Origin: Sorex araneus
Lineage: Eukaryota; Chordata; Mammalia; Eulipotyphla; Soricidae
DNA: 64,000 bases
Reading direction: 5' to 3'
Assembly: GCF_027595985.1 (NCBI RefSeq)
Contig: NC_073306.1
Coordinates: 155,060,472 to 155,124,471, forward strand
Shown here: one piece after another, positions 1-12,285 of the stretch
Numbering within the stretch: the first letter of the stretch is position 1
How the letters are laid out: each line of letters starts with the position of its first letter
Notes under the pieces: generated by a model
Database searches by the model: none
Told to the model about the DNA's origin: nothing
What the model saw: the letters and a program-made list of their open reading frames with translations, nothing else
Position numbers and translations under genes: made by a program

Positions 1-2062
1 ACACAGACTCAAAGTCAAAGGATGGAAAACAATCCTGCAAGCAAACAACTCCCTCAAAAAAGCTGGGGTGGCCATACTAGTATCTGACAACATAGATTTC
101 AGGCTGAAATAGATCAGAAGAGACAGAGAAGGCCATTTTCTATTCATCAACGGATATGTAAAACAGGAAGAAATCACACTCTTAAACATATATGCACCTA
201 ATGAACGACCAGCAAAATAATGAAAAGAACTCCTAACAGAATTTAAGGGGGACATAACCAGCACCAAGATAGTAGTTGGAGACTTAAACACTGCCTTATC
301 ACCTCTGGATAGGTCGACAAGAACAACACTCAGCAAGGAAACAATGGCTCTGAAGGAAGAAATGGAGGAGACAGGGCTAATAGACCTATACAGGGCTATA
401 CACCCAAAAGAAAAAGAATACACATTCTTTTCCAGTGCACACAGAACATTTCCAAAATAGGCCACGTTCTGGGCCACAAATTATAGCTTAATAGAATCGG
501 GAAGATAGAAATTGTATCAACTATCTTTTCAGACCATGATGCACTGAAGATGGAAGTTAATCACACACAGACGCGGAGAGCCAAATCAAACACCTGGAAA
601 TTATACAACTCACTGTTGAACAATGAGTGGGTCATGAAAGAAATCAAGGGAGAAATCAAAAAATACCTCGAAAAAAATGAGAATGAAGACACAAGCTACC
701 AGAACCTATTGAAGACAAGGTCGGCAAAACCCTCCACGATATAAAAGCTAAAGGTATCTTCAAAGATGACACAGAGCTAAGCAATCAAGTAAAAACAGAG
801 ATAAACAAATGGGACTACATGAAACTAAGAAGCTTCTGCACCATAAAAGACACAGTGACCAGAATACAAAGGCAATCTACAGAATGGGAAAGGATATTCA
901 TCCAATACCCATCCGATAAAGGTTGATATCAAGGGTATATAAAGCACTGGATGAACTCTACAAGAAGAAAACATCCAACCCCATCAGAAAATGGGCCAAA
1001 GAAATGAACAGAAACTTTTCCATGGAAGAGATATGAATGGCTACAAGGTACATGAAAAAATGCTCTGCATCACTAATCATCAGGGAGATGCAGATCAAAA
1101 CTACCATGAGATACCACCTCACACCACAGAGAATGGCACACATCCAAAAGAACAAAAGCAACGGCTGTTGGAGAGGATGTGGGGAGAAAGGGACCCTTCT
1201 ACACTGCATGTGGGAATGCCGACTGGTCCAGCCCCTTTGGAAAACAGTATGGACGCTTCTCAAAAAATTAGAAATTGAGCTTCCATTTGATCCAGCGATA
1301 CTACTTCTGGGAATATATCCCAGAGAAACAAAAATGTATAATTGAAATGACATCCGCACTTATATGTTCATCGCGGCATTGTGTACAATAGCCGGAACCT
1401 GGAAAAAAACCGACTGCCCGAGAACAGATGACTGGTTAAAGAAACTTTGGTACATCTATACAATGGAATACTATGCAGCTGTTAGAAAAGATGAAGTCAT
1501 GAACTTTGCATATAAGTGGATTAACATGGAAAGTATCATGCGAATTGAAATGAGCCAGAAAGAGATGGACAGCCATAGAAAGATTGCACTCATCTGTGGA
1601 ATATAAAATAACAGCGTAGAAGACTAACACCCAAGAATAGTAGTATATAATACCAGGGGGTTGACTCCATATCTTGGGAGCTGGCCTCACATGCTGGGGG
1701 AAAGTCATCCCAGGCAGAGAAGGGAACACCAAGTAAAATGTGATTGGAGATCCTGCTCGGGGAGGGAGATGCGTGTTGAAAGTAGTCTAGAGACTGAACA
1801 TGATGGCCACTCCATACTCCTAGTTCAGCCCACAACACCCAAAAGGAGAGAGAGTTAACAAATTGGAAAGCCCTGCCACAGAGGCAGGGTAGAGTGGGGC
1901 GTATGGGATTGGAGGAGGGATACTGGGTTCACTGGTGGTGGAGAATGGACACTGGTGGAGGGTTGGGTTCCTGAACACTGCATGAGTGAAAAACAAGCAC
2001 GATATATGTGAATCTGTAACTGTACCCTCACTGTGATTCACTAATTAAAATATTTTTTAAAA
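1..2062 (+). mobile_element. L1 copy 1, internally deleted, left end outside window
   Basis: Non-LTR retrotransposon remnant. It enters the window inside the ORF2 endonuclease (about residue 55 by comparison with mammalian L1), jumps near 708 to the ORF2 C-terminal region, and runs through a 3' UTR (about 1607-2048) to a short A/T-rich tail. From 709 onward it matches the L1 at 6990-9730 almost base for base. The whole reverse transcriptase domain is missing. No TSD can be tested because the left end is not in view. Confidence 0.93.
2..1606 (+). pseudogene. L1 ORF2 remnant (endonuclease fused to C-terminus)
   Basis: In an intact L1 this protein nicks target DNA and reverse-transcribes L1 RNA. 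Here the endonuclease part keeps recognisable motifs: GDLNTA (about 281-298, the GDFN-type active-site strand) and FSDHDAL (about 527-547, carrying the catalytic His). It ends at 'YQNL' (about 705), where the next residues should be WDA. Instead the frame continues with the distal segment containing GKTLHDI, INKWDYMKLRSFC and, later, a cysteine-rich stretch ([18 protein letters not shown], about 1170-1225). Several stops and frameshifts break it (for example TAG near 110 and the frame change near 926). It is not functional. The loss of RT is a single event joined at a 2-3 bp microhomology ('at'). Confidence 0.9.
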
Positions 2063-3960
2063 AGTAGATGATAAACCTAGATTTGTGATCATGATTTTTT
2101 CTATAAGTGAAAAAATAGGAAAAAGAGGAATCTATGTTATGGTCATGGTTTTGTAATTCCCAAATATGTCCTGCTATCACTTTCTTGAACTGAAACAGAT
2201 ATTCATTGCATTTCACTGAGACACCTAAACTTGGTGCCAGGTAGGCTGAGAACAAAATGGTTTACATAGAATTATATTATAGTGGGAAGTTATGGAAAAT
2301 ATAAACAAATTATAGTTAGCATATCAAATATTGTGTGAGTTATTGGGGAAAATTAAGTGAGAAAGGTGAATTGTTTATAAAGTGGTAGGTGTTGTCTTTT
2401 AAAAGATAATGAAGAAATGGCTCCATTGAAGAAAGTAAGGTCAAGGAAAATAGTTTAATACAATTATATATTTATAGTCTATGTATGACCTCTATTTGAT
2501 TCATAATTTATTTCAGGTAACTTAAAAACAAACATAATAGATAGCCATATAGATCAGGCAAAGGAAGTACAGAAAACCAAGCAAGGGGAAATTATATTGA
2601 GAAATAAAACAACAGTAGTTAAAGGGTTGGGCTTATACACACAATTGCTTTCTCAACTTAAAACATGGCTTTTAACTTTCTACTTGCTTCTGTAAATAGA
2701 AAAAAAAAGCAATCATTATAAGATTCAGATCCCTTCACCAGATGGCAACAGATAATTCTTTAGGTGCTATTCTATTGCTGGGATTGAGATTATAGAAAAA
2801 AAGTTTATATTACATTGCATTCAGTAAATGCAACAATGAGTATTAAGTTACTCATCATAATGTCCTTCTATAAAAGGAAGAAAGCAAACATTAAGTTCCA
2901 TGAATAGTTTTCCACAAAAGCAAACATAACGCTGTCTGATTACCTCTGGTTGAGACACTATGGATATTTTGAATTATTTTTTAAAATATGTAAAGGAAAT
3001 GTATTTTTAAAATAACATTTTATTCAAAGAAGCATCACCATGCTCCATTAATGTTATCATATTGTTTGAGTAATGTAATAGGAGAACTCTGCAAACTTGG
3101 AAGATTAAAACAAAAGTTTTCTGAAAAATTAACCACAAGATTAATACAGAAAGGCAAATCATTTTGCAAAAGCCTACACAGATAGTGTATGGGAAGACAG
3201 AGTTTAATTCCTGATTATTAGCTCTGAATTTTTCTTCCAGTTCCCAGTGGGATATATCACTCCATATTTATTTAAAATTTTTGTTTAGAACTTAGTACTA
3301 AGTTTCTTCACACAAGGAGAGTTTCTTTTCCTTTCTCTTCTACTCTTCAATAAACAGTTCTACTTCTTAAAAGAAGTTCTGTTCTAATAGAGTTTATTTA
3401 AGTAAGAGTTAGGTTCAAAGTGAATTAAAAACCATATATAATGGAATGCATTATTATGGTCAATAACAAAATAATATTAAAATAATATATTCAAATGATA
3501 AATGAAATAATGGTAAGTATTATATATCAAAATAATTCAATAAGACATTTCTTTCAACTTTTTAGGGAGTTTTATACTTTTTTGTTGCTTTTGTTATGAT
3601 GCCTCATCAAGTATCTAGGACAAGGAGTATAGGGTCATTCCTTGTCATGCCAGGTAGGTGGTGTATTAACACTGTGGATCAAATTCCAGATCTTGCATAT
3701 TCTGTACATCTGTTCCTGGCCCCATATAACTTTTAGTTTAAAATGTTCTGTGTTTAAGGATAGCTAATAGAGGCATTCAATACACATGGGAATGGGAGAA
3801 TTAAACTTGGTCTAGAAATAAAATGGGCTAGAGCGATAAATAAATACACTGGCCTAGTGAACTTTGCTGATGGTTAGGTATAGTAAGTGCACGTCAAAAC
3901 TGCAAATTTTAGCACTGTTTTAAACTTGCTATGTCAATCACAGTAATAAACCATTTGTCT
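2063..3960. other. AT-rich unique sequence
   Basis: No gene, RNA or clear repeat seen. A 16 bp match to the SINE head occurs near 3828 ('gggctagagcgata') but the sequence beyond it does not follow the SINE, so it is not called. Confidence 0.6.
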
Positions 3961-4245
3961 TAATTTTTATTTTTTATTAATTCACTGTGAGATACAGTAA
4001 CAAAAATTTTACGTTTGAACTTCGGTCATCCAGTCATCCAACACCCATCCCTTCACCAGTGCACATTTACCACCATCACAATCCCCAATATTCCCCTCTG
4101 CCCCCCATTTTCCATACCTCCCTCTGCTTGTGTGGCAGACAATTTGCAAGGTATTCTTTCTCTACCTTAGTTACCTTCAATATTTTGAGAGCAATTATGC
4201 CTCCCCTTATATCTATCGAAAATACAATTGCTAGACAATGAGTTT
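3961..4245 (-). mobile_element. L1 3' UTR fragment
   Basis: Read on the minus strand this is the terminal part of the local L1 3' UTR. It keeps the series 'acacccatcccttcaccagtg' and 'gtgagatacag' as they appear in the minus-strand L1 ends at 52.9 and 33.3 kb. It contains no ORF2 sequence and is severely 5'-truncated. Confidence 0.8.
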
Positions 4246-4261
4246 TGTATTGCTTGTGATG

Positions 4262-5310
4262 GATATAACATGATGTTGCACAGCCGAAAAAGCAGAAGCA
4301 TACTTTAGGAATTCTAAGATTTTAATAATTATCATCTGAAGAAATTGCTGCCCCAGGTCTCTTGTGTCCGAGATTCCTGTGTATGTTTCTGGATCGTGGC
4401 CATGTCGTAGCCGCTGCTTCTTGCTGGCTTCTATAAAATGGTGCCCTTAAAGGGCAGGCAGAGGGACAACACCTGCCGCCACCTGAAGCAACCCAACGGA
4501 AAAGGCCTATTGCAAAGTCCCGGGCCATCTCTGCCGCAAGTTGCTTGGGTCCGAGATTTCTGTGTGTGTCCTGAACGTATGTTTTTGAGTACATGTGATA
4601 ACAATCTCCAGTCTCTGCTCAAGTTATTTGAACTGGGATGCCACATCAACTGCGAAACAATAGCAACTGTAAACCATGTGCAAGAATTCAGACCAAAGAA
4701 TATACTTTCAGGGATCATCTCTACAGTTCACTACTAGAGAAGTTTCTCTGATTCTGCAGAGCACCCAAAACCAGGAGAGGAGCCAGAGAATGATCTCCTG
4801 AGCATGGAACCTCTTCTAGGTGCTGCTTTTGCAGCTGCCTTTTACCATTGATGATCATTCTTCTCTTCCCTAGGGGACAGCGAGGATGCAGTCTGAGCCT
4901 TTTTTTTTTTTTTAAATATCAGGAAAGAGTTTGGAGAAATCAGGTTTGGAGAAATAGTCCTGTCCCCACATATTGGAGCCGTGTTTGTAGAAGCTCATGG
5001 TTGCTGTGATTCAAGCTGGAGAAGGCGGAGAGACTGCACCTGCTCCATAATGGGGCACCCCAGTGTTATCAGCTTGGTTTGGGGTCCAGAGAATTCTCGG
5101 GTGTTGTGGTGTCCTTTGGCCAGGATTCTTCACGGCTGAGTGTGGCAAGATGGTGCCAGGGACAGTTTGAGGACGTGACTTTCAGGGTCAGGTGTGGGCT
5201 GGGTTCCAGTGCCCTCATGTGCTTTGGAGAAATAGTCCTGGTCCCCACATACTGGAGCCATGTTTGTAGAAGCTCATAGTCACTGGGATTCCATATGGAG
5301 AAGGCGAGTA
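4262..5310. repeat. Unclassified GC-rich block with nested duplications
   Basis: About 1 kb, clearly richer in G+C than its flanks, with an internal poly(T) run at 4900-4912. It contains two separate internal duplications: 'gtccgagattcctgtgt' near 4366 recurs at 4549 as 'gtccgagatttctgtgt' (spacing 183 bp), and a segment of about 83 bp at 4945 recurs at 5223. The reverse complement of 5140-5200 weakly resembles the D-module string 'acatccacaaactgcccctg', so it may be a distant D relative. It has no convincing coding frame. Confidence 0.55.
4945..5306 (+). repeat. Direct repeat pair, about 83 bp, period 278 bp
   Basis: Copies at 4945-5027 and 5223-5306 both start 'tttggagaaatagtcctg' and both end 'gagaaggcg', with a few substitutions between. 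About 195 bp of different sequence lies between them. This could be a partial tandem duplication or remains of a longer tandem array. Confidence 0.8.
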
Positions 5311-6974
5311 ATAGACTGTTTTTTAATCTCTTGTACATTAGTGAGAATATATCATTTAAGACACTTTACAGTTTCAGAAAAACTCATAGGTTAAAATCAT
5401 GTGTGCTATGATAGGTTAGAATGAATGTTATTCATTGGAGACAATGCATATCTTTTCGAATTTGAAGTAGCTTAAGTAGTTTTATACAAGATTTTATCAC
5501 TTAGTATTACATCTTAGGGTTGAATTATGTTTATATATTTACATATTCAAAAACAACCCATGCACTACTGAGTTATTACAAGCTCTAGTATTAAATATCT
5601 AGTAGAATAGATATTTAATAGATATTTAGTTTTACTTCAGCACCTAAAAATATGCTCATTTTATTTGTATTGGTAAGTATATTATTTGTAACGATATAGA
5701 CTAACTACTTGATAGCTATTTGTTTAGTATAACTTTCTTTCAAACTAAAATTTTATTTATAAATGATGCATTATTGTTAGAGAATGAAAACCATTGCTTT
5801 ATATTCTATAATTCTAATGAGCTTATTTAGCATTCCTTCCTTTGTGTCCATTCTTTTTTAGATCTGCAAGCATGAGTTTTATTCAGAATCAGATGTCCAC
5901 CTCTGGCTGTGGAATTTCTTGGGTGCGAATTTGTTTTGTCTGCTCTTACATCCAGTGGAGTGTATCTCTCAAAAGCATTCCATTTCCTCCCAGCTCTGGA
6001 GACATCCTTAAGAGATGTTTTTACATTTGTCTTTGCAAAATCCCTACAGGATATCTGTTTTCAGGCCAGGTTTGTATGAGTTCCTAGGCTTGAGGTTTTC
6101 ACACTACATGAATGGTTTGGGGTTCCACACACGTGTGGTTTTGCTGGGCATTCAGATTTCGTATCAGGATGGTTTCGATTAGGGCTCAGGAATCAAGCTT
6201 TACTGAAAGACCAGAATTTTGGGCTGCTAAAGGGAGACTTTTGAATTCTAATAAGGAAAGAAACAACATCCTTTTCTATTAGAAGATTACAAAATATTCT
6301 TCATCAAATTATCTGTAAATATGAGGGTGCCTCTTTACATTTCTAACTTGCCATATCATTTACCCTGAAGGTCAATACAAGATTAGCATCTAGTCAGTAC
6401 ATAGAGCTGGCTGTCATATTTACATATTCAAGCATATTTTTCATCCCATTATTTCCTATTGTTCAATGCAAAACTTCTTGGATCCCTACATTACATTCCA
6501 GCAAGTAAACCATCGCTCTAGGACTTAATGAGTTTGACATCCAGTTGATGGTAAAGCAGTTGTTGAATATTTGTAATATCCTATGATTAAACAACCACAA
6601 ATTCCCAAAAAAATGCTCCTTAGTCCATTTCAATTATAGATTGCCTTTTGCTATCTCCTTATCTCTTTGTGTTCCCAAAATTCCACAAGTTGTTCTCAAA
6701 TCCTTTAAATTAGGTAAAACATTATATTCATTAATTATTTGCAAAAGGCATCTCTGGTCAGTATTAAAAAAATGAAACCTTAAAAATATAATAAAATTTA
6801 TATTATTCTTTTGCTTTTTTATCAACATACAACTGTAGAAAGCAATGTGAATATATTTGAATCTCATTTTCTAAAAATAGGTTTATTAATTTTGCAAATC
6901 ATAAAATTACATGTCAGAGAGTTGATGGTTATTTTGAAACAAGATCAAATATCAAACTCAATTTAAACATTTTC
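5311..6974. other. AT-rich unique sequence
   Basis: No supported gene. A less AT-rich patch at about 5850-6260 has no recognised repeat or exon signature. Confidence 0.55.
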
Positions 6975-6989
6975 AAGAAAAGTCTGTTT

Positions 6990-9730
6990 GACAAAGAAAA
7001 CTATATACCAATATCCCTGATGAACACCAAAGCGAAGATCTTCAACAAAATACTGGCAAATAGGATCCAACAACTCATCAAAAAGATCATACACCATGAT
7101 CAAGTGGGATTCATTCCAGGGATGCAAGGATGGTTTAACATTCAGAAATCAATCAACATAATCCATCATATCAACAAAAGTAAAGATAAAAACCATATGA
7201 TCATATCAATAGATGCAGAGAAAGCATTTGACAAGATCCAACATCAATTCACGATGAAAACTCTCACCAAAATGGGTTTTAGTGGAACTTTCCTCAAGAT
7301 AGTCAAAGCCATAGACCACGAAACTATGGCAAGCATTATCACCAATGGGGAAAAACTAAGGGCCTTTCCTCTAAGATCAGGACAAGACAAGGATGCCCAC
7401 TCTCACCACTTCCCTTCAATATAGTACTGGAAGTACTAGCAATAGCCATTAGGCAAAAAAAAGATATTAAGGGCATTCAGACAGGAAAGGAAGAAATCAA
7501 ACTCTCACTATTTGCAGATGATATGATACTATATCTAAAGAAGCCTAAAAGCTCTACTAAGAAACTCTTAGAAACAATTGACTTGTACAGTAAGGTCGCA
7601 GGCTATAAAATCAATATCCAAAAAACCATGGCCTTCCTATATGCAAATAATGAGATAGAGGAAAGGGACATGAAAAATGCAATCCCGTTCACAATCGTGC
7701 CCCAGAAAATCAAATACCTTGGAATCAGCTTAACCAAGGAAGTAAAGGACCTCTACAAAGCAAACTATAAAACGCTACTCCATGAAAAAAAAGAGGGCAT
7801 GAGGAAATGGAAACATATCCCCTGCTCATGGATAGGGAGAATCAACATTGTCAACATGGCAATACTCCCCAAAGCATAATACAGATTCAACGTGATCCCT
7901 ATAAGGATACCCATGACATTCTTCAGAGAAATGGATCAAGCAATCCTGAAATTCATATGGAAGAATAAACGCCCACGGATAGCTAAGACAATTCTTGGGA
8001 AAAAGACGATGGGAGGCATCACCCTCCCCAACCTTAAACTTTACTACAAAGCGGTAACAATTAAAACAGCATGGTACTGGAGCAAAGGCAGAGCCGCAGA
8101 CCAACGGAAAAGAGTGGAATATCCCTACACACAACCCCAAATGTATGATCACTTAATATTTGATAAGGGAGCAAGAAATGTGAAGTGGAGCAAGGAAAAC
8201 CTCTTCAACAAATGGTGCTGGCACAACTGGACAACCACATGCAAAAGAATGGGTTTAGACCTCGACCTGACAAAAATCAGATCAAAATGGATTAAAGACC
8301 TCAACATCAGACCACAATCCATAAAGTACATTGAAGACAAGGTCGGCAAAACCCTCCACGATATTGAAGCTAAAGGTATTTTCAAAGATGACACAGAGCT
8401 AAGCAATCAAGTACAAACAGAGATAAACAAATGGGACTACATGAAACTAAGAAGCTTCTGCACCACAAAAGACACAGTGACCAGAATACAAAGGCAATCT
8501 ACAGAATGGGAAAGGATATTCATCCAATACCCATCCGATAAAGGTTGATATCAAGGGTATATAAAGCACTGGATGAACTCTACAAGAAGAAAACATCCAA
8601 CCCCGTCAGAAAATGGGCCAAAGAAATGAACAGAAAATTTTCCATGGAAGAGATATGAATGGCTACAAGGTACATGAAAAAATGCTCTGCATCACTAATC
8701 ATCAGGGAGATGCAGATCAAAACTACCATGAGATACCACCTCACACCACAGAGAATGGCACACATCCTAAAGAACAAAAGCAACGGCTGTTGGAGAGGAT
8801 GTGGGGAGAAAGGGACCCTTCTATACTGCATGTGGGAATGCCGACTGGTCCAGTCCCTTTGGAAAACAGTATGGACGCTTCTCAAAAAATTAGAAATTGA
8901 GCTTCCATTTGATCCAGCGATACTACTTCTGGGAATATATCCGAGAGAAACAAAAAAGTATAGTTGAAATGACATCTGCACTTATATGTTCATCGCGGCA
9001 CTGTTTACAATAGCCAGAATCTGGAAAAAAAATGAGTGCCCAAGAACAGATGACTGGTTAAAGAAACTTTTGTACATCTATACAATGGAATACTGTGCAG
9101 CTGTTAGAAAAGATGAAGTTATGACCTTTGCATATAAGTGGATTAATATGGAAAGTATCATGCTAAGTGAAATGAGCCAGAAAGAGATGGACAGCCATAG
9201 AAAGATTGCACTCATCTGTGGAATATAAAACAACATAGTAGGAGACTAATACCCAAGAATAGTAGTATATAATACCACGAGGTTGGCTTCATAGCTTGGA
9301 AGCTGGCTGGCCTCACACGCTGGGGAAAGTCATCCCAGGCAGAGAAGGGAACACCAAGTAAAATGTGATTGGAGATCCTGCTCGGGGAGGGAGATGCGTG
9401 TTGAAAGTAGTCTAGAGACTGAACATGATGGCCACTCAGTGCCCCTACTGCAAAACACAACACCCAAAAGGAGAGAGAGAGAGCAAATTGGAATGTCCCG
9501 CCACAGAGGCGGGGTTGGACAGGGGGGATGGATGGGAGGTGGGAGGGATACTGGGTTTATTGGTGGTGGAGAATGGACACTGGTGTAGGGATGGGCTCTC
9601 GAACATTGCATGAGGGAAAAACAAGCACAAAAAGGCGTGAATCTGTAACTGTACCCTCACTGTGACTCACTACAAAATAATTAAAAAATAAAAAAAATAA
9701 AGATGAAGGATGTGTGCTTATAAAAAAAAA
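6990..9730 (+). mobile_element. L1 copy 2, 5'-truncated, complete 3' end, TSD-bounded
   Basis: A 2.7 kb insertion starting in the ORF2 reverse transcriptase ('[25 protein letters not shown]') and running to poly(A). It is flanked by a perfect 15 bp TSD 'aagaaaagtctgttt' at 6975-6989 and 9731-9745. There are two A-rich tracts: one at about 9681-9701 and one at 9722-9730, separated by a 20 bp non-L1 stretch (9702-9721), which looks like a short 3' transduction. The ORF2 frame is broken several times, so it cannot move by itself. Confidence 0.97.
7020..9228 (+). pseudogene. L1 ORF2 remnant (reverse transcriptase to C-terminus)
   Basis: Reverse transcriptase remnant in at least four pieces: 7020-7424, 7523-7879, 7892-8548 and about 8613-9228. 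Visible landmarks are [17 protein letters not shown] and [13 protein letters not shown] (RT fingers/palm, first catalytic Asp), then [10 protein letters not shown] at about 7506-7535 (the FADD form of the YADD catalytic pair). [19 protein letters not shown] and WSKENLFNKWCWHNW mark the thumb and downstream region. A Cys/His-like knuckle ([18 protein letters not shown]) and the ORF2 end (IYTMEYCAAVRKDEV) follow. Frames change near 7370, 7424-7440, 7880 and 8548. It matches the standard L1 ORF2 order, so the identity is secure. It is inactive. Confidence 0.94.
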
Positions 9731-9745
9731 AAGAAAAGTCTGTTT

Positions 9746-10489
9746 AATTCACCTTATATTGGCAACAGCAATGAATTAGTTGGTTGTTATGTTTCATTCT
9801 AGAAGAGTCACAGAAAAAATTAATTTACACTTAGTTTTGGATTAACATCTTTTTTCTTCATTTTTGTGATTTCTTGTAATTTATTATTAGTTAACCAGGA
9901 CATCGACAGGGGACAAAGTAGGCAATGATTAAGCTTTGTTTGTTATCTTGGAGACCTCCAAACTCTTTAGAATTCTATGGGGATGGTGAAATAGCTGGAA
10001 GCAATTTTTCAATTTTCCATGACCTTATTGATAACCTCTGACACTCCGTCATGTTGTCAGAGTGTTACTAAAATCTTATCTTTTCAATTTTCCTCATTTC
10101 CATGAAACAACCTTGCATTCAGAATATATACAGGTAATATCTCTTTGGTTCATAAATATATCTTCCATTGTTATTTATATGTGGTTTTGTTTGTGAGTAT
10201 TAAGGTAAAAAGTGAAAGATTTATGTGATTTGAAGAGAGTGTGGTATCAGAAATTTAGAAGTCTAAAGTAAAAAAAATCATGCATGTTGGCTATAATTGC
10301 CTTAACATTCATTATGCAATAAAATTAAATTACCACTTGAAATAAATTTGCTTTTAAAATAATTTTGTAAATATATATTTTAAATTGTAGTGACTAGAGT
10401 AGCCAATAAATGCTGCCTATGTCTACATGCCTAAGAAACATTTGTAACCATAAGGGAAATCAGGCTTTTTGAGTAACTAATATTCTGCC
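9746..10489. other. AT-rich unique sequence
   Basis: Nothing recognised besides A/T-rich single-copy sequence following the L1 target site. Confidence 0.6.
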
Positions 10490-10660
10490 AAGTCACTTTA
10501 TACCCTTTTTATAATTTAGTCCTCAGAACAGCTTCAGATAAGGCAAAACTATTTTTGTTTTACAAATAATCAAACTGAGACTGGAGAGATTAAACCACGT
10601 TTTTGTGATTCTTATAATTTGTATTTAAATCTAGCAGGATTTGTGTTCCACTTAGTAGGA
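10490..10660 (-). mobile_element. MIR (ancient tRNA-derived SINE)
   Basis: Minus-strand MIR pattern in the expected order: 'tttagtcctcagaacagc', then 'gttttacaaataatcaaact', then 'gagactggagagattaa'. It ends near the box-B-proximal part. It is strongly diverged, as expected of a repeat older than placental mammals. Confidence 0.75.
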
Positions 10661-10772
10661 CTTCAAATGTCTCATCCATTCATTTCTTCTACTGCTTATT
10701 GAGTAGGTATCAAGATTTTTTATTTCTGAGTACTTTCTACTTTGATTAGGAGGACAGGAGCATGGAGTGGAG

Positions 10773-10933
10773 AGTGTTACACCTGGTGATCTCAGAGGCT
10801 ACCTACTCCTGGCTCTGTACTCAGGGATAACTCTTGGTGGTGTTCACAGGACTGTATGGGATTCCGGGGATCGAACCAGTGTTGGCTATGTACAAAGCAA
10901 GGATCTTAAGCCCCATACTGGTTCTGTGACCCC
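10773..10933 (-). mobile_element. SINE-A (tRNA head, poly(A) type)
   Basis: Minus-strand order: body ('tactcctggctctgtactcagg'), the 'actgtatgggattcc' segment, then 'gggatcgaacc' (box B complement) and a degraded head. The A-rich 3' tail is no longer distinct. It lies directly against the SINE-B at 10946. Confidence 0.85.
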
Positions 10934-10945
10934 ATACTGTATCCC

Positions 10946-11188
10946 TGTATCACTGTCATCCCGTTGCTCATTGATTTGCTTGCATGGGCACCAGTAACGT
11001 CTCCACTGTGAGACTTGTTGTTACTGTTTTTGGCATTTCGAATACACCATGGGTAGCTTCCAGGCTCTTCCATTCAGGCGGGATACTCTCAGTAGCTTGC
11101 CGGGCTCTCCAAGAGGGATAAGGAACCGAACTGGGTTGGCCTTATGCAAGGAAAACGACCTACCCGCTATTCTATGGCTCCAGCCCTG
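10946..11188 (-). mobile_element. SINE-B (tRNA head, RTE-type tail)
   Basis: Complete SINE-B in minus orientation. It opens with the tail 'tgtatcactgtcatcccgtt', then 'cagtaacgtctccactgtg', then the two related body units ('ggtagcttccaggctctt' and 'cagtagcttgccgggctctc'), and ends in the tRNA-like head ('cctacccgctattctatggc'). There is no poly(A). Confidence 0.92.
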
Positions 11189-12196
11189 ATCTCACATTTG
11201 TGAGACATTTTGGCCTTTATATTGCTTTATCTTAGAAGAATATTCTCATCTTCTCGACTATCTGACAGGTATCTTACTGAAACAGGTAAATGAAGCCCTT
11301 TGATGTTGGATATAGTAACACAGTAACATATTATTTCCATGATCTGCTCATATCAAAGGGTATGAATCAAGTTTTCAAACTTTCCACATAAATCATTCTA
11401 CCCTGGCATGTACCTCCTGCCTAAACTGATTGGACAGGCTCCTTTAGGCAAGATTCCTATTACAACATTCCCCAATGGCCTGTGGTTTCTGACTTATTTG
11501 ACATGTTTTCTTTAATTTGATCAGAAACCTTGGAATCTACACTGGCTAAATATGACTAACACTATTTCTTCATGGACCACTTTTATTTTGCAAATTTGCA
11601 ACCTGCCTTTTACTTAACCAAAGCCCATGGGTCCTCAAGTTTAGATCACTTATATAAGTGCAAACGATTGCAGTGACAATATACTCTCACCCCCAAGAGC
11701 ATTTACTATATCTGAATTCATCAGCCCTGATTAAAATAGCAGAATAGAAGCCCACCTCTCTTATTGGGCTCTATAATTATTTTTATATTCCACAAACAAG
11801 TACTGAGTGCCAGGTACTATGCTAGATGAAGACATACAAAGGCCGGATTCAATGTCATCAACAATAAAATCATAAAGAACTCACAAGGAACAAAAAAAAA
11901 ATAAAAGCTCATCATTCTTCCATAAAATCTGCTTTCTAGCAAGTGGATTGCTTCTGTTGATTAATACCATTATTTCTGGTTCCAACCTTCTAAGTACTTA
12001 TTTGGAGACCAACTCAGAAACCATCCATAATGCCTTCCTGTACTAAGCTCATTGTGTAATCACCATGATCTCCTTTGCAGTGCTCATGCAGCCCAGAGTT
12101 CATTCCCACCAACAGTGGGACAAGCAGACTGGCAATTCAGTGTGTGACCATGCAGTGAAGCGGGTAGCAGGGCGCAATATTTGGGGAACTCCATTG
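11189..12196. other. Unique sequence with one ancient repeat trace
   Basis: Mostly unique. At about 11790-11870 'agtactgagtgccaggtactatgct' style sequence matches a widespread ancient mammalian repeat whose family I cannot name with certainty. Confidence 0.5.
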
Positions 12197-12285
12197 TGAT
12201 GCTCATAAGGCCATGTTATATGTCCCCGAGGTCAGATGTATGCAAGGCATGGGCCCTGTCTCTTGTGCTATCTTCTTTATTGCTG
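12197..12285 (-). mobile_element. Degenerate SINE-A head fragment
   Basis: 'gatgctcataaggccatgtt', 'gatgtatgcaaggcatgggc' and 'tgtgctatctt' line up in order with the minus-strand SINE-A. Divergence is high. The rest to 12622 shows nothing recognisable. Confidence 0.5.
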
